A stretch of DNA of 5,895 nt from JAXHUA01 sp034189695 (GCA_034189695.1 JAXHUA010000173.1:1-5895), one strand, 5' to 3'; counted from the first letter of the stretch, positions 1-5,753 are shown. The notes: generated by a model from the letters alone, not told the origin. Translations and numbers: made by a program.

Positions 1-85
1 GCTGGAGGTCTGGAGACCGCGAGGGCTGCCTCACTCCCGCCACTTCGCGCATCTCGTCCTCGTCTCCCATCTCCCCTTGAGCCAC
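1..85 (-). CDS. Possible 5' end of an unidentified gene running off the window
   Basis: On the minus strand an open frame begins with GTG at 85 and runs to the window edge without a stop, about 28 codons. A strong Shine-Dalgarno match (GAGGGG, 97-92) lies 6 nt before this GTG. In-frame ATG codons at 70 and 52 are alternative starts; the one at 70 has an AAGGGG run only 2 nt upstream. The visible residues are acidic at first (GDEDEM near residues 7-12) and match no family I recognise. Codon third positions are G/C-rich like the neighbours. The start lies 17 nt beyond the cobO stop on the same strand, so it would be a downstream operon member. The stretch is too short to tell a real gene from chance, so confidence is modest. 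Confidence 0.38.
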   Translation of the reverse strand, partial: MAQGEMGDEDEMREVAGVRQPSRSPDLQ

Positions 86-102
86 TGCTCTCCCCTCGCC
101 GT

Positions 103-669
103 CTAGTAGTCGAAACCCTTCCGTGCCTCTATCCCTCTACGGAACGGGTGCTTGACCTCTCTCATCTCGGTCACCAGGTCAGCCGCCTCGACCAGGCGGT
201 CGTCGGCCCATCGGCCGGTGAGGACAAGCTCCACATTGTCCGGCTTCTCGTTGACCAGCCTTATCACGTCTTCGACATCGATCAGCTTCCACGCGGCGGC
301 GAGGTTTACTTCGTCCAGCACCACCAGGTCGAAGTCTCCGCTCGCTATCGCCTCGCTAGCTGCGCGCAGCCCCTGCCGGGCTTGCTCTCGCTCCTCTTCC
401 TTAGTGTTCTGCGGGTCTATGAAGTGCTCGTGCCCAAAGCTCTGAAAGCTCAGATTCGGCAGGTTCTTCAAAACGTTCCGCTCACCGTAGGGGTAGTCAC
501 CCTTCATGAAGTAGATGATGCTGACCCGCAGGCCCTGGCCCAACGCCCGCAACGCTACGCCGAGCGCCGCGGTTGTCTTCCCTTTGCCGGTGCCGGTATA
601 GAGTTCAACTAGCCTCTTGGGCACGGATTCATTGTTCATCGGTTGATCGGATGAGAAATCGGTTCGCAC
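103..669 (-). CDS. cobO: Corrinoid adenosyltransferase, BtuR/CobO/CobP family
   Basis: Cytosolic enzyme transferring the 5'-deoxyadenosyl group of ATP to cobalt of a reduced corrinoid (cob(I)yrinic acid a,c-diamide or cob(I)alamin), in adenosylcobalamin synthesis or salvage. The P-loop GTGKGKTT is at residues 26-33 of the long form, a Walker B-like DLVVLDEV at 114-121, TGRWA at 151-155 in the usual TGR position, and the C-terminal GIEARKGFDY at 179-188 matches the GI.ARKG.(E/D)(F/Y) ending of the family. Length (188 aa) is normal. The GTG at 669 has only a weak AAAGGA about 12 nt upstream. An in-frame ATG at 639 gives a 178-aa protein with the P-loop about 16 residues in, as in many homologues, but has no clear ribosome site; either start is possible. 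It is transcribed away from an unrelated adenosyltransferase at 923. The family is certain; the exact corrinoid substrate is not. Confidence 0.93.
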   Translation of the reverse strand: MRTDFSSDQPMNNESVPKRLVELYTGTGKGKTTAALGVALRALGQGLRVSIIYFMKGDYPYGERNVLKNLPNLSFQSFGHEHFIDPQNTKEEEREQARQGLRAASEAIASGDFDLVVLDEVNLAAAWKLIDVEDVIRLVNEKPDNVELVLTGRWADDRLVEAADLVTEMREVKHPFRRGIEARKGFDY

Positions 670-714
670 AGACGTTGCCGATCCTTTGGGGGGAGTCCGG
701 TTGGATACGAACGA

Positions 715-743
715 AGTCTATCAACGCCCGTGGGTGTTGTCAA
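715..743 (-). promoter_or_regulatory. Predicted sigma-70 type promoter of cobO
   Basis: On the minus strand a perfect TTGACA -35 hexamer (743-738) is followed after exactly 17 nt by TAGACT (720-715), a 4/6 match to TATAAT. Transcription would start near 708, giving a leader of about 40 nt before the GTG at 669 or 70 nt before the ATG at 639. The consensus -35 and ideal spacer make this the best promoter in the window by eye, though it is not experimentally supported. Confidence 0.6.
722..739. promoter_or_regulatory. Operator-like dyad inside the cobO promoter spacer
   Basis: CAACGCCC (722-729), GT, then GGGTGTTG (732-739) form an 18-bp inverted repeat with one G/T mismatch per arm, i.e. 7 of 8 Watson-Crick pairs. 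It fills almost the whole spacer between the predicted -35 and -10 boxes and touches the -35, the classic place for a repressor site. In RNA form it would be a short hairpin, but it lies upstream of the predicted start of cobO. No regulator is encoded in the window, so the binding protein is unknown. Confidence 0.45.
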
Positions 744-893
744 GGAGTCCAGTTCGCTCACAGTGATTGCCGCGTCAACGCAAGCGCTACCCACGCAGCG
801 GAGCATGACACGGGCCACCGTGGGGATGCACAACTGGGCACTGCGCTGAGCGGGCGAACCCGGCCGGCAAGTCTTATCCTTTGAGCGGCCCTG

Positions 894-917
894 TGCTATA
901 ATGCCGCTCAACGGAGG
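894..917 (+). promoter_or_regulatory. Extended -10 promoter and ribosome site of the PduO-type gene
   Basis: TGC plus a perfect TATAAT (894-902) forms an extended -10 element. The -35 region is poor (TTATCC at 874-879, 17-nt spacing), as is tolerated with an extended -10. Transcription would start around 908-911, only about 12-15 nt before the ATG at 923, so the leader is little more than the Shine-Dalgarno GGAGG (913-917), which sits 5 nt before the start. Such a short leader leaves no room for a riboswitch if this is the promoter used. Confidence 0.6.
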
Positions 918-922
918 CAAGG

Positions 923-1462
923 ATGAGAACGTTCAACAAACGGGGAGACCAGGGCGAGACCAGCCTCCTGTATGGGGGCCGTGTCCCCAAGAGCGATGCC
1001 AGATGCGAGGCCTATGGCACCATTGACGAGGCGGTTTCCACGCTGGGGCTGGCGCGAGCCCTGTCCGAGAGGGAGCGTATCAGGGAGGTGGTCCATCGCC
1101 TTCAAGAGGAGCTCTTCATCGTCGGAGCCGAGCTGGCTACGGCCGCGGACGATTACCATAAGCTGGCGGAGAGGGACCTGGTGGTGACCGGTGAGATGGT
1201 GGACCGTCTCGAGCGTCTCATTGATGAATTCGAGGCGGACACGTGCATGCCTCGTAGCTTCATCATCCCGGGCGCCTTGCCGAGTGCGGCGGCACTGGAC
1301 ATGGCACGGACCATCGTGAGGAGGGCGGAGAGAAGGGTCACCGAGTTGAGAAACGACGGCGTGGTGTCCAACGAGAGGCTGCTCCAGTACCTCAACAGAC
1401 TCGCGGACCTCATCTTCACCATAGCCCGCTTCGAAGAGGGCTACGGAGAGGTGAGCGTGTAG
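923..1462 (+). CDS. pduO: PduO/MMAB-type ATP:cob(I)alamin adenosyltransferase
   Basis: Makes adenosylcobalamin from ATP and cob(I)alamin; the family is a trimer of five-helix bundles with active sites between subunits, unrelated in fold to BtuR/CobO. The sequence shows the N-terminal nucleotide-binding RGDQGETSL (7-15), GTIDE (32-36) with the Asp expected to salt-bridge a conserved Arg, SFIIPG (112-117) with the Phe that in Lactobacillus PduO helps displace the lower corrinoid ligand, the helix MARTIVRRAERRV (127-139) with ATP-contacting arginines, and YLNRLADLIF (156-165). The 179-aa length is that of a stand-alone domain, without the extra C-terminal domain of some PduO proteins. The ATG has a good GGAGG. 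It is the first gene rightward from the divergent control region, 152 bp before hisA. The family is certain; a role in general B12 supply rather than a dedicated diol pathway is inferred, since no diol dehydratase genes are present. Confidence 0.95.
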   Translation: MRTFNKRGDQGETSLLYGGRVPKSDARCEAYGTIDEAVSTLGLARALSERERIREVVHRLQEELFIVGAELATAADDYHKLAERDLVVTGEMVDRLERLIDEFEADTCMPRSFIIPGALPSAAALDMARTIVRRAERRVTELRNDGVVSNERLLQYLNRLADLIFTIARFEEGYGEVSV

Positions 1463-1518
1463 ACCTTTCTCACACCGCCGGCTGCCGCCAACTGAATACG
1501 AGGGGTTAAGAGGTGCGC

Positions 1519-1543
1519 CGACTCCCTCAGTCTATGGGAGTCG
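1519..1543 (+). terminator. Hairpin between pduO and hisA, possible weak terminator
   Basis: CGACTCCC (1519-1526) and GGGAGTCG (1536-1543) pair perfectly over 8 bp around a 9-nt loop, 56 bp after the pduO stop. The following bases (TGCCTTTGTATT) are T-rich but not a clean U-tract, so full intrinsic termination is doubtful. It could attenuate read-through into hisA, act as a processing site or protect the pduO message 3' end. No convincing promoter was seen between it and hisA. Confidence 0.45.
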
Positions 1544-1614
1544 TGCCTTTGTATTGCGACGGTAAGAGTCCAGGCTCACCGGAAGGAGCCAGCAGGTCGG
1601 GCTTGATAGGGGAC

Positions 1615-2331
1615 ATGGAGGTCATACCCGCCATCGACCTCAGAGGAGGCAGGTGCGTGCGCCTGTATCAGGGGGACTACGCCAGGGAGACGGTGTTCTC
1701 CGGCGACCCTGCAGGCATGGCTCTGCACTGGCAATCGCTGGGGGCGCTCAGGCTTCATATGGTGGACCTCGACGGCGCCGCGACGGGCGAGCTATGCCAT
1801 GCTGACATCGTCGAGAAGGTCGTGCGGACCGTCGCCATCCCCGTCCAGGTTGGTGGTGGAATCAGGCGACTGGAGACGGTGCAACAGGTCGTCGACATCG
1901 GGGTGGAGCGCGCCATTCTGGGAACGGCGGCGTTGGAAGACGCTGCCTTTGTTGAGCAGGCGTGCGCCAGCTTCGGTGAGCGGATCGTGGTCAGCGTCGA
2001 CGCCAGGGGGGGCCACGTCGCCACTCGCGGCTGGCGCCAGAGCACCGGGGTTACCGCAGTGGAGCTGGTGGAGAGGATGACGGCACTGGGGGTCAAACGG
2101 TTCATCTATACCGACATCTCCCGTGACGGCACGCTGACCGGGCCCAATTTCGAAGCCATTCGCGAGCTGGTGGAGGGCACCGGCTCGCCGGTTATCGCCG
2201 CGGGCGGGATATCCTCCGCCGAGCACCTGGCCATGCTCGCCGGGCTCGGCGTCGAGGGGGCCATCGTGGGGAGGGCGCTGTACACCGGCGATATCGACCT
2301 CGAGGAGGCGCTGCGATGCATCCAGCCCTGA
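1615..2331 (+). CDS. hisA: HisA, phosphoribosylformimino-AICAR phosphate isomerase
   Basis: Cytosolic TIM-barrel enzyme of histidine synthesis, converting ProFAR to PRFAR by an Amadori rearrangement. From the ATG at 1615 the 238-aa protein begins MEVIPAIDLRGG as the family does, with catalytic Asp8; the second catalytic Asp is D129 in VSVDARGG. Phosphate-binding and barrel motifs follow in order: VGGGIR (79-84), TDISRDGTL (166-174), AAGGIS (195-200) and VGRALY (218-223). The frame is open upstream to a GTG at 1513, but those 34 codons have no family counterpart and span a hairpin. AGGGG (1608-1612) lies only 2 nt before the ATG; GGAAGGAG at 1581-1588 would better serve an in-frame TTG at 1603, so the start could be four codons earlier. 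No other his gene is visible, suggesting scattered his genes. Bifunctional HisA/TrpF (PriA) activity cannot be excluded from sequence alone. Confidence 0.96.
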   Translation: MEVIPAIDLRGGRCVRLYQGDYARETVFSGDPAGMALHWQSLGALRLHMVDLDGAATGELCHADIVEKVVRTVAIPVQVGGGIRRLETVQQVVDIGVERAILGTAALEDAAFVEQACASFGERIVVSVDARGGHVATRGWRQSTGVTAVELVERMTALGVKRFIYTDISRDGTLTGPNFEAIRELVEGTGSPVIAAGGISSAEHLAMLAGLGVEGAIVGRALYTGDIDLEEALRCIQP

Positions 2332-2963
2332 TCGCGGTCCTCAGCGTCATCGGAGGTCTGCTGTTCATCTGGCTGGTGGTGTTCCGTATCGTCCGCAAAG
2401 TGCACCCGATGCCGATACCTGCGCCGCTGGTTCGACTGATCGACAATCCATTCCGCCGGCGTCTCTTCAGCGCGGCGAGAACGCTTGAGCAGACGGGGAT
2501 TCGGGAGGGGATGAGGGCCTTCGAAGTGGGCCCTGGCACGGGGTTCCTCAGCTCCGAGGCGGCCAGGCGGCTGGGAGGGGATGGAAGGCTCTACTGTGTC
2601 GACGTGGAGCCACAGGTGATAGCACTCCTGAGGAGGAAGACGCTGGAGGTGGGTGCGGACAACGTATCGCTCGTGGTGGGGGACGCTGTGCACCTGCCGT
2701 TCAGAGACGAGACTCTTGACATGTCCTTTCTTGTAACGGTGCTCGGTGAGATACCGGACAAGCACGGCGCGCTGCGCGAGCTGCACCGCGTGCTGCGGCC
2801 GGACGGGACGCTGTCGGTCTCGGAGCTCCTTCCAGACCCCGACTACTGTCTGAAGAGTACGACCGTCGCCCTGGCGGCCGCAGCAAGCTTCGAACCATTA
2901 CGGGCGTCCGGCAACCTGTTTGCCTACGTAGTGAACTTCCGAAAGCGAGACGGAGCTTCCTGA
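2316..2963 (+). CDS. Class I SAM-dependent methyltransferase with N-terminal membrane anchor
   Basis: The 215-aa protein starts with a hydrophobic stretch (about residues 4-26) followed by basic residues (RIVRKVH), which looks like a single transmembrane anchor holding the catalytic domain on the cytoplasmic side. The Rossmann methyltransferase signatures follow: motif I FEVGPGTGF (69-77), the acidic residue after beta-2 in VDVEP (95-99), GDAVHLPF (122-129) and LRPDGTLSVSE (160-170). The C-terminus, with PDPDY (173-177) and AYVVNFRK (203-210), resembles methyltransferases of the UbiE/arsenite-methyltransferase superfamily, but no substrate can be named. The ATG is set by a strong GAGGAGG (2302-2308) 7 nt upstream, inside hisA, and the gene overlaps hisA by 16 nt, implying coupled translation. 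The next gene starts 28 nt after its stop. Fold is confident; function is open. Confidence 0.85.
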   Translation: MHPALIAVLSVIGGLLFIWLVVFRIVRKVHPMPIPAPLVRLIDNPFRRRLFSAARTLEQTGIREGMRAFEVGPGTGFLSSEAARRLGGDGRLYCVDVEPQVIALLRRKTLEVGADNVSLVVGDAVHLPFRDETLDMSFLVTVLGEIPDKHGALRELHRVLRPDGTLSVSELLPDPDYCLKSTTVALAAAASFEPLRASGNLFAYVVNFRKRDGAS

Positions 2964-2967
2964 GGGG

Positions 2968-2988
2968 CCCTCATATTCAGAGAGAGGG
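2968..2988 (+). promoter_or_regulatory. Ribosome site of the first MFS gene, with possible masking hairpin
   Basis: AGAGGG (2983-2988) lies 3 nt before the TTG at 2992 and decides that start, since no in-frame ATG occurs until about codon 75, well past the first membrane helix. CCCTC (2968-2972) can pair with GAGGG (2984-2988) across an 11-nt loop, covering the ribosome site. Five base pairs is weak, and any effect on translation is speculative. Confidence 0.35.
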
Positions 2989-2991
2989 TTC

Positions 2992-4317
2992 TTGGAGAAG
3001 AAGACGACACGGTTCCCCAGGATATACTTCGGCTGGTGGACAGCCCTGGCTGGCGGGATTCTGGCCCTCTGGGGTTACGGCTACCAGGCCTACGGGATAT
3101 CCGCCCTCTTCAAACCCATCTCTTCAGAGCTGGGCTTCAGCCGCACCGCCACATCCGTCGCCGCCAGCATCGGCCGGTTCGAGGGGGGATTCGAGGCGCC
3201 GCTGGTAGGGTGGATGACCGACAGGTTCGGCCCACGGTGGATAGTCTTCTGCGGCGTCTTCTTCATCAGCGTGGCGCTGGTCCTGATGTACTTCGTCAAC
3301 TCGCTCTGGACCTACTACCTTGTCTGGGGCGCCCTTCTGGGGTTCTCGGTCAACATCGCCCTCAGCATACCGATCGATGCGGCGATATCCAACTGGTTCG
3401 TGAAGAAGAGAGGGGTGGCCCTCAGCATCAAGTGGGCTTTCTCCGGCCTGTCCGGCGTCGTGGCGCTGCCCCTCATCGCCTGGCTCATCAACGTTCAGGG
3501 ATGGCGGATGACCTGCGTGACCGGCGGGCTGGTGATGGCGGTCATTGGCCTGCCTCTTGCCTGGTTCTTTCTGAAGCAGCGCCGGCCGGAGTACTACGGG
3601 TTGCTCCCCGATGGCGCCAAGACGGTGGAGGACGGCGTGGCCGACGTGGACCAGATGATAGAGAGGGGCGCACGGTACGCCGCCGAGGTCCAGGAGGTGG
3701 AGTTCACTGTCAAGCAGGTATTCAGGACGCGCGTCTACTGGCTTCTGATAGCGGTGAACAGTGTGAACGCGCTGATTTCGCCGGCCATCAGCATACACAC
3801 CATACCCTTTCTCACCGACCTCGGGATTGCCCCGCTGGTAGCCGCCGGCATGATGTCGGTCATGATCGGCACCAGCGTCCCGGCGCGCCTTCTCGGCGGG
3901 ATGGTAGCCGACCGCCTGCCAACGAACCGCCTGCGATTCCTTCTGGCGGGAGCATACCTCCTCGAACTCACGGGAATGGGAATCTTCCTGCTGACCAGGA
4001 CTGTGGCCAGTATCTACGTGTGGTACGTCCTGTGGGGCCTCGGGATGGGGACGGCCTATATCATGAATCCGGTGTTGAGAGCGCGCTACTTCGGTCGCAA
4101 GGCGTACGGGTCCATTCATGGGTTCAATTCGCTGATCCTGATGCCCGTTGGTGTTGTTGCCCCGATCTACGCCGGCTGGGTGTACGATAGCACCGGCAGC
4201 TACATCTCGGCCTTCACGTCCTTTGTTGCGCTGCTTGCCGTCGCCATATTCCTGGTGATGTTCGCCAGACCCCCCAGGCCACCGGAAGTGATAACCGATA
4301 TCCGGAGGATCATGTGA
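2992..4317 (+). CDS. MFS transporter, OFA-like (small organic acid carrier), copy 1
   Basis: A 441-aa inner-membrane carrier with about 12 hydrophobic helices (roughly 14-32, 55-75, 84-102, 106-128, 146-168, 173-195, then 248-270, 280-302, 313-333, 338-360, 374-396, 404-424) and a central cytoplasmic loop at 196-246. MFS motif A is GWMTDRFGPR (73-82) with a degenerate repeat GGMVADRLPTNR (302-313) in the second half. NWFVKKRGVALS (134-145) before helix 5 and RARYFGRKAYGSIHG (363-377) before helix 11 are typical of the oxalate/formate antiporter and monocarboxylate-like branch. Translation begins at TTG with AGAGGG just upstream. It follows the methyltransferase by 28 nt, so probably shares its transcript. 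It is closely similar along its whole length to the next gene. The substrate is unknown; a carboxylate is a family-based guess. Confidence 0.9.
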   Translation: MEKKTTRFPRIYFGWWTALAGGILALWGYGYQAYGISALFKPISSELGFSRTATSVAASIGRFEGGFEAPLVGWMTDRFGPRWIVFCGVFFISVALVLMYFVNSLWTYYLVWGALLGFSVNIALSIPIDAAISNWFVKKRGVALSIKWAFSGLSGVVALPLIAWLINVQGWRMTCVTGGLVMAVIGLPLAWFFLKQRRPEYYGLLPDGAKTVEDGVADVDQMIERGARYAAEVQEVEFTVKQVFRTRVYWLLIAVNSVNALISPAISIHTIPFLTDLGIAPLVAAGMMSVMIGTSVPARLLGGMVADRLPTNRLRFLLAGAYLLELTGMGIFLLTRTVASIYVWYVLWGLGMGTAYIMNPVLRARYFGRKAYGSIHGFNSLILMPVGVVAPIYAGWVYDSTGSYISAFTSFVALLAVAIFLVMFARPPRPPEVITDIRRIM

Positions 4318-4319
4318 CG

Positions 4320-4391
4320 ATGAGCACCCGCACGGCGGAGCACGAGGGCGCGGGTCGAATCCACCGACCGAGAGGGAGTCTGTTTGGCTAA
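4320..4391 (+). CDS. Micro-ORF bridging the two MFS genes (23 codons)
   Basis: ATG at 4320, 2 nt after the stop of the first carrier, opens a 23-codon frame that ends at TAA 4389-4391, overlapping the TTG start of the second carrier (4384) by 8 nt. GGAGGA (4304-4309), 10 nt upstream within the end of the first carrier, could serve it. The peptide is hydrophilic and rich in Arg, Glu and Gly (begins MSTRTAEHEG), with no recognisable motif. A ribosome crossing it would terminate right at the next start, so it may act as a translational coupler rather than encode a useful protein. It could equally be chance in a 66-nt gap. Confidence 0.25.
   Translation: MSTRTAEHEGAGRIHRPRGSLFG
4373..4378 (+). 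promoter_or_regulatory. Ribosome site fixing the TTG start of the second MFS gene
   Basis: AGGGAG lies 5 nt before TTG 4384. No upstream in-frame start with a ribosome site was seen, and the protein from this TTG matches copy 1 from its second residue (xKKT, RFPRI). A 5-bp hairpin (GGTCG 4353-4357 with CGACC 4365-4369) sits just upstream without covering the site. Confidence 0.55.
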
Positions 4392-5703
4392 GAAAACACG
4401 GTTCCCCAGGATATTCTTCGGCTGGTGGACGGTCATTACCGGCGGCATCCTGGCCCTGTGGGGCTACGGATACCAGGCCTATGGCATCTCGGCGCTGTTC
4501 AAGCCGATCGCCTCGGAGCTGGGGTTCAGCCGCACCACCACGTCGGTCGCCGCCAGCATTGGCCGGTTCGAGGGCGGGTTTGAAGCGCCTCTCGTCGGAT
4601 GGATCACCGACAGGTTTGGCCCCAGGTGGGTCGTTCTGGCGGGCGTCTTCGTCATCGCCGTCAGCCTGGTGCTCATGTACTTCGTGGATTCTCTGTGGGC
4701 CTACTACGTCGTGTGGGGCGTTCTGGTGGGGACGGGGGCCAACATCTCCTTGAGCATACCGCTGGACACGGCGATATCGAACTGGTTCGTGAAGAAGCGG
4801 GGCGCTGCACTGAGCACCAAGTGGGTGTTCTCGGGTCTCTCCGGGGTCATTGTCCTGCCGCTCGTCGCCTGGCTCATAACGGTGCAGGGCTGGAGGATGA
4901 CCTGCGTCACCGGCGGGCTGGTGATGGGCCTTGTCGGCCTGCCTCTGGCGTGGTTCTTCCTCAAGCAGCGACGGCCGGAGTACTACGGGCTGCTGCCCGA
5001 CGGCGCCACTACAGCCACAGAGGCCGCCAGCGCGGACGGGATGATCGACATCGGCGTGAGCTACGCCGCCGAGATCCAGGAGGTGGAGTTCACCGTCAAG
5101 CAGGTGTTCAGGACGCGGGTGTTCTGGCTGCTGGTCGCCATCAACGGCGTCAATGCCTTCGTCAGCGCGGCCATCAACATCCACACCATACCCTTCCTCA
5201 CCGACATCGGGATCGATCCGGTCAAGGCTGCGGGGGTCATGGTCATCCTGATCGGGGCGAGCGTTCCGGCGCGGTTCATCGGGGGCATGGTAGCTGACCG
5301 TGTCAGCACCGGACATATGCGCTACCTGCTCGCTGCGGCATACTTCTTCCAGGCCGCCGGGATGTCGGCCTTTCTTCTGAAGCCCAGCATGTTCACCATC
5401 TACGTCTGGTTCGTCCTGTTCGGTATCGGCCTGGGGGTCGCCTATGTGATGAACCCGCTGATGCGGGCGCGGTACTTCGGGCGCAAAGCCTTCGGTACCA
5501 TTCATGGGACGACGTCGATGCTCCTCACGCCCTTTGGCGTCGTGGCCCCCATCTACGCCGGCTGGGTCTACGACACCACTGGCGCCTACACTGGTGCCTT
5601 CACCCTGTTCGCCGTGCTGCTCGCCGTCGGTACGGTGATTACCCTCTTTGCGTGGCCCCCCAAGGCGCCGGAGACCATCACCGACGTCCGTAAGATCGTG
5701 TGA
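4384..5703 (+). CDS. MFS transporter, OFA-like (small organic acid carrier), copy 2
   Basis: A 439-aa paralogue of the preceding carrier with the same 12-helix plan. Motif A is GWITDRFGPR (72-81), the second-half version GGMVADRVS at about 300-308, NWFVKKRGAALS before helix 5 and RARYFGRKAFGTIHG before helix 11. Helices 1-6 are the best conserved part relative to copy 1. The central loop around residues 208-226 and helices 9-10 differ most, which could reflect different substrate preference. The conserved amphipathic segment QEVEFTVKQVFRTRV just before helix 7 is kept nearly unchanged. It starts at TTG, 66 nt after copy 1, on the same strand with no promoter seen between, so the two are probably co-transcribed. 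Whether they form a functional pair or are redundant is not shown by sequence; substrate is unknown. Confidence 0.9.
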   Translation: MAKKTRFPRIFFGWWTVITGGILALWGYGYQAYGISALFKPIASELGFSRTTTSVAASIGRFEGGFEAPLVGWITDRFGPRWVVLAGVFVIAVSLVLMYFVDSLWAYYVVWGVLVGTGANISLSIPLDTAISNWFVKKRGAALSTKWVFSGLSGVIVLPLVAWLITVQGWRMTCVTGGLVMGLVGLPLAWFFLKQRRPEYYGLLPDGATTATEAASADGMIDIGVSYAAEIQEVEFTVKQVFRTRVFWLLVAINGVNAFVSAAINIHTIPFLTDIGIDPVKAAGVMVILIGASVPARFIGGMVADRVSTGHMRYLLAAAYFFQAAGMSAFLLKPSMFTIYVWFVLFGIGLGVAYVMNPLMRARYFGRKAFGTIHGTTSMLLTPFGVVAPIYAGWVYDTTGAYTGAFTLFAVLLAVGTVITLFAWPPKAPETITDVRKIV

Positions 5704-5735
5704 AGAGCGCGCTGTCGCCAACGGTTGAGCGGGCG

Positions 5736-5753
5736 CCTGGCGGCGCCGCCAGG
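5736..5753. terminator. 18-bp perfect palindrome after the last MFS gene, possible terminator stem
   Basis: CCTGGCGGCGCCGCCAGG is a perfect inverted repeat starting 33 nt after the stop of the second carrier. As RNA it makes a very GC-rich 7-bp stem with a GCGC loop. No U-tract follows, so it is not a canonical intrinsic terminator. A second stem, GGTGC/GCACC (5753-5767), follows at once. A role in stopping or stabilising the 3' end is the simplest reading. Confidence 0.45.

Larger units (their letters stand above)
692..754. repeat. Pair of 11-bp direct repeats around the cobO promoter
   Basis: GGAGTCCGGTT (692-702) and GGAGTCCAGTT (744-754) differ at one base and begin 52 bp apart, close to five turns of B-DNA. 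One copy adjoins the outer edge of the predicted -35 box of the minus-strand cobO promoter; the other lies just downstream of its expected transcription start. A paired operator is one reading. Chance recurrence of an 11-mer in GC-rich DNA cannot be excluded. Confidence 0.4.
2992..5703 (+). repeat. Tandem gene duplication of an MFS carrier (about 1.39-kb unit)
   Basis: The two carriers at 2992-4317 and 4384-5703 align from the first codons to the last with only small gaps: one residue near the N-terminus and a little in the central loop. By eye roughly 70% of residues are identical. Starts are 1392 bp apart. Many blocks are nearly identical in DNA, for example 3685-3731 against 5071-5117, where I count three differences. 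Silent third-position changes elsewhere show the duplication is not recent. Confidence 0.9.

Noticed and set aside
809..822. CACGG-GCCA-CCGTG small hairpin upstream of pduO.
   Set aside because: Only 5 bp, upstream of the predicted promoter, without flanking support; expected often in GC-rich DNA.
573..884. Open frames of about 90-100 codons on both strands across the divergent intergenic region.
   Set aside because: They overlap promoter-like elements and the cobO 5' end, lack ribosome sites and show no protein-family features.
1440..1605. Cobalamin riboswitch-like fragments (GGTG, CTGCCGCCAACTG, GAGCCAG) before hisA.
   Set aside because: The GGTG lies in the pduO coding end, the spacing and A-rich core do not fit, no proper B12 box follows, and hisA is not an expected B12-controlled gene. 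A covariance-model search with the Cobalamin Rfam model would settle it.
1513..1614. A 34-codon N-terminal extension of HisA from GTG 1513.
   Set aside because: HisA proteins begin at the M.VIPAIDL segment; the extension has no family counterpart and lies across a hairpin.
4345..4370. GGGTCGAATCC resembling a tRNA T-arm between the MFS genes.
   Set aside because: One T of the T-loop consensus is missing, the flanking stem does not pair as a T-stem, and there is no acceptor, D or anticodon arm in the 66-bp gap.
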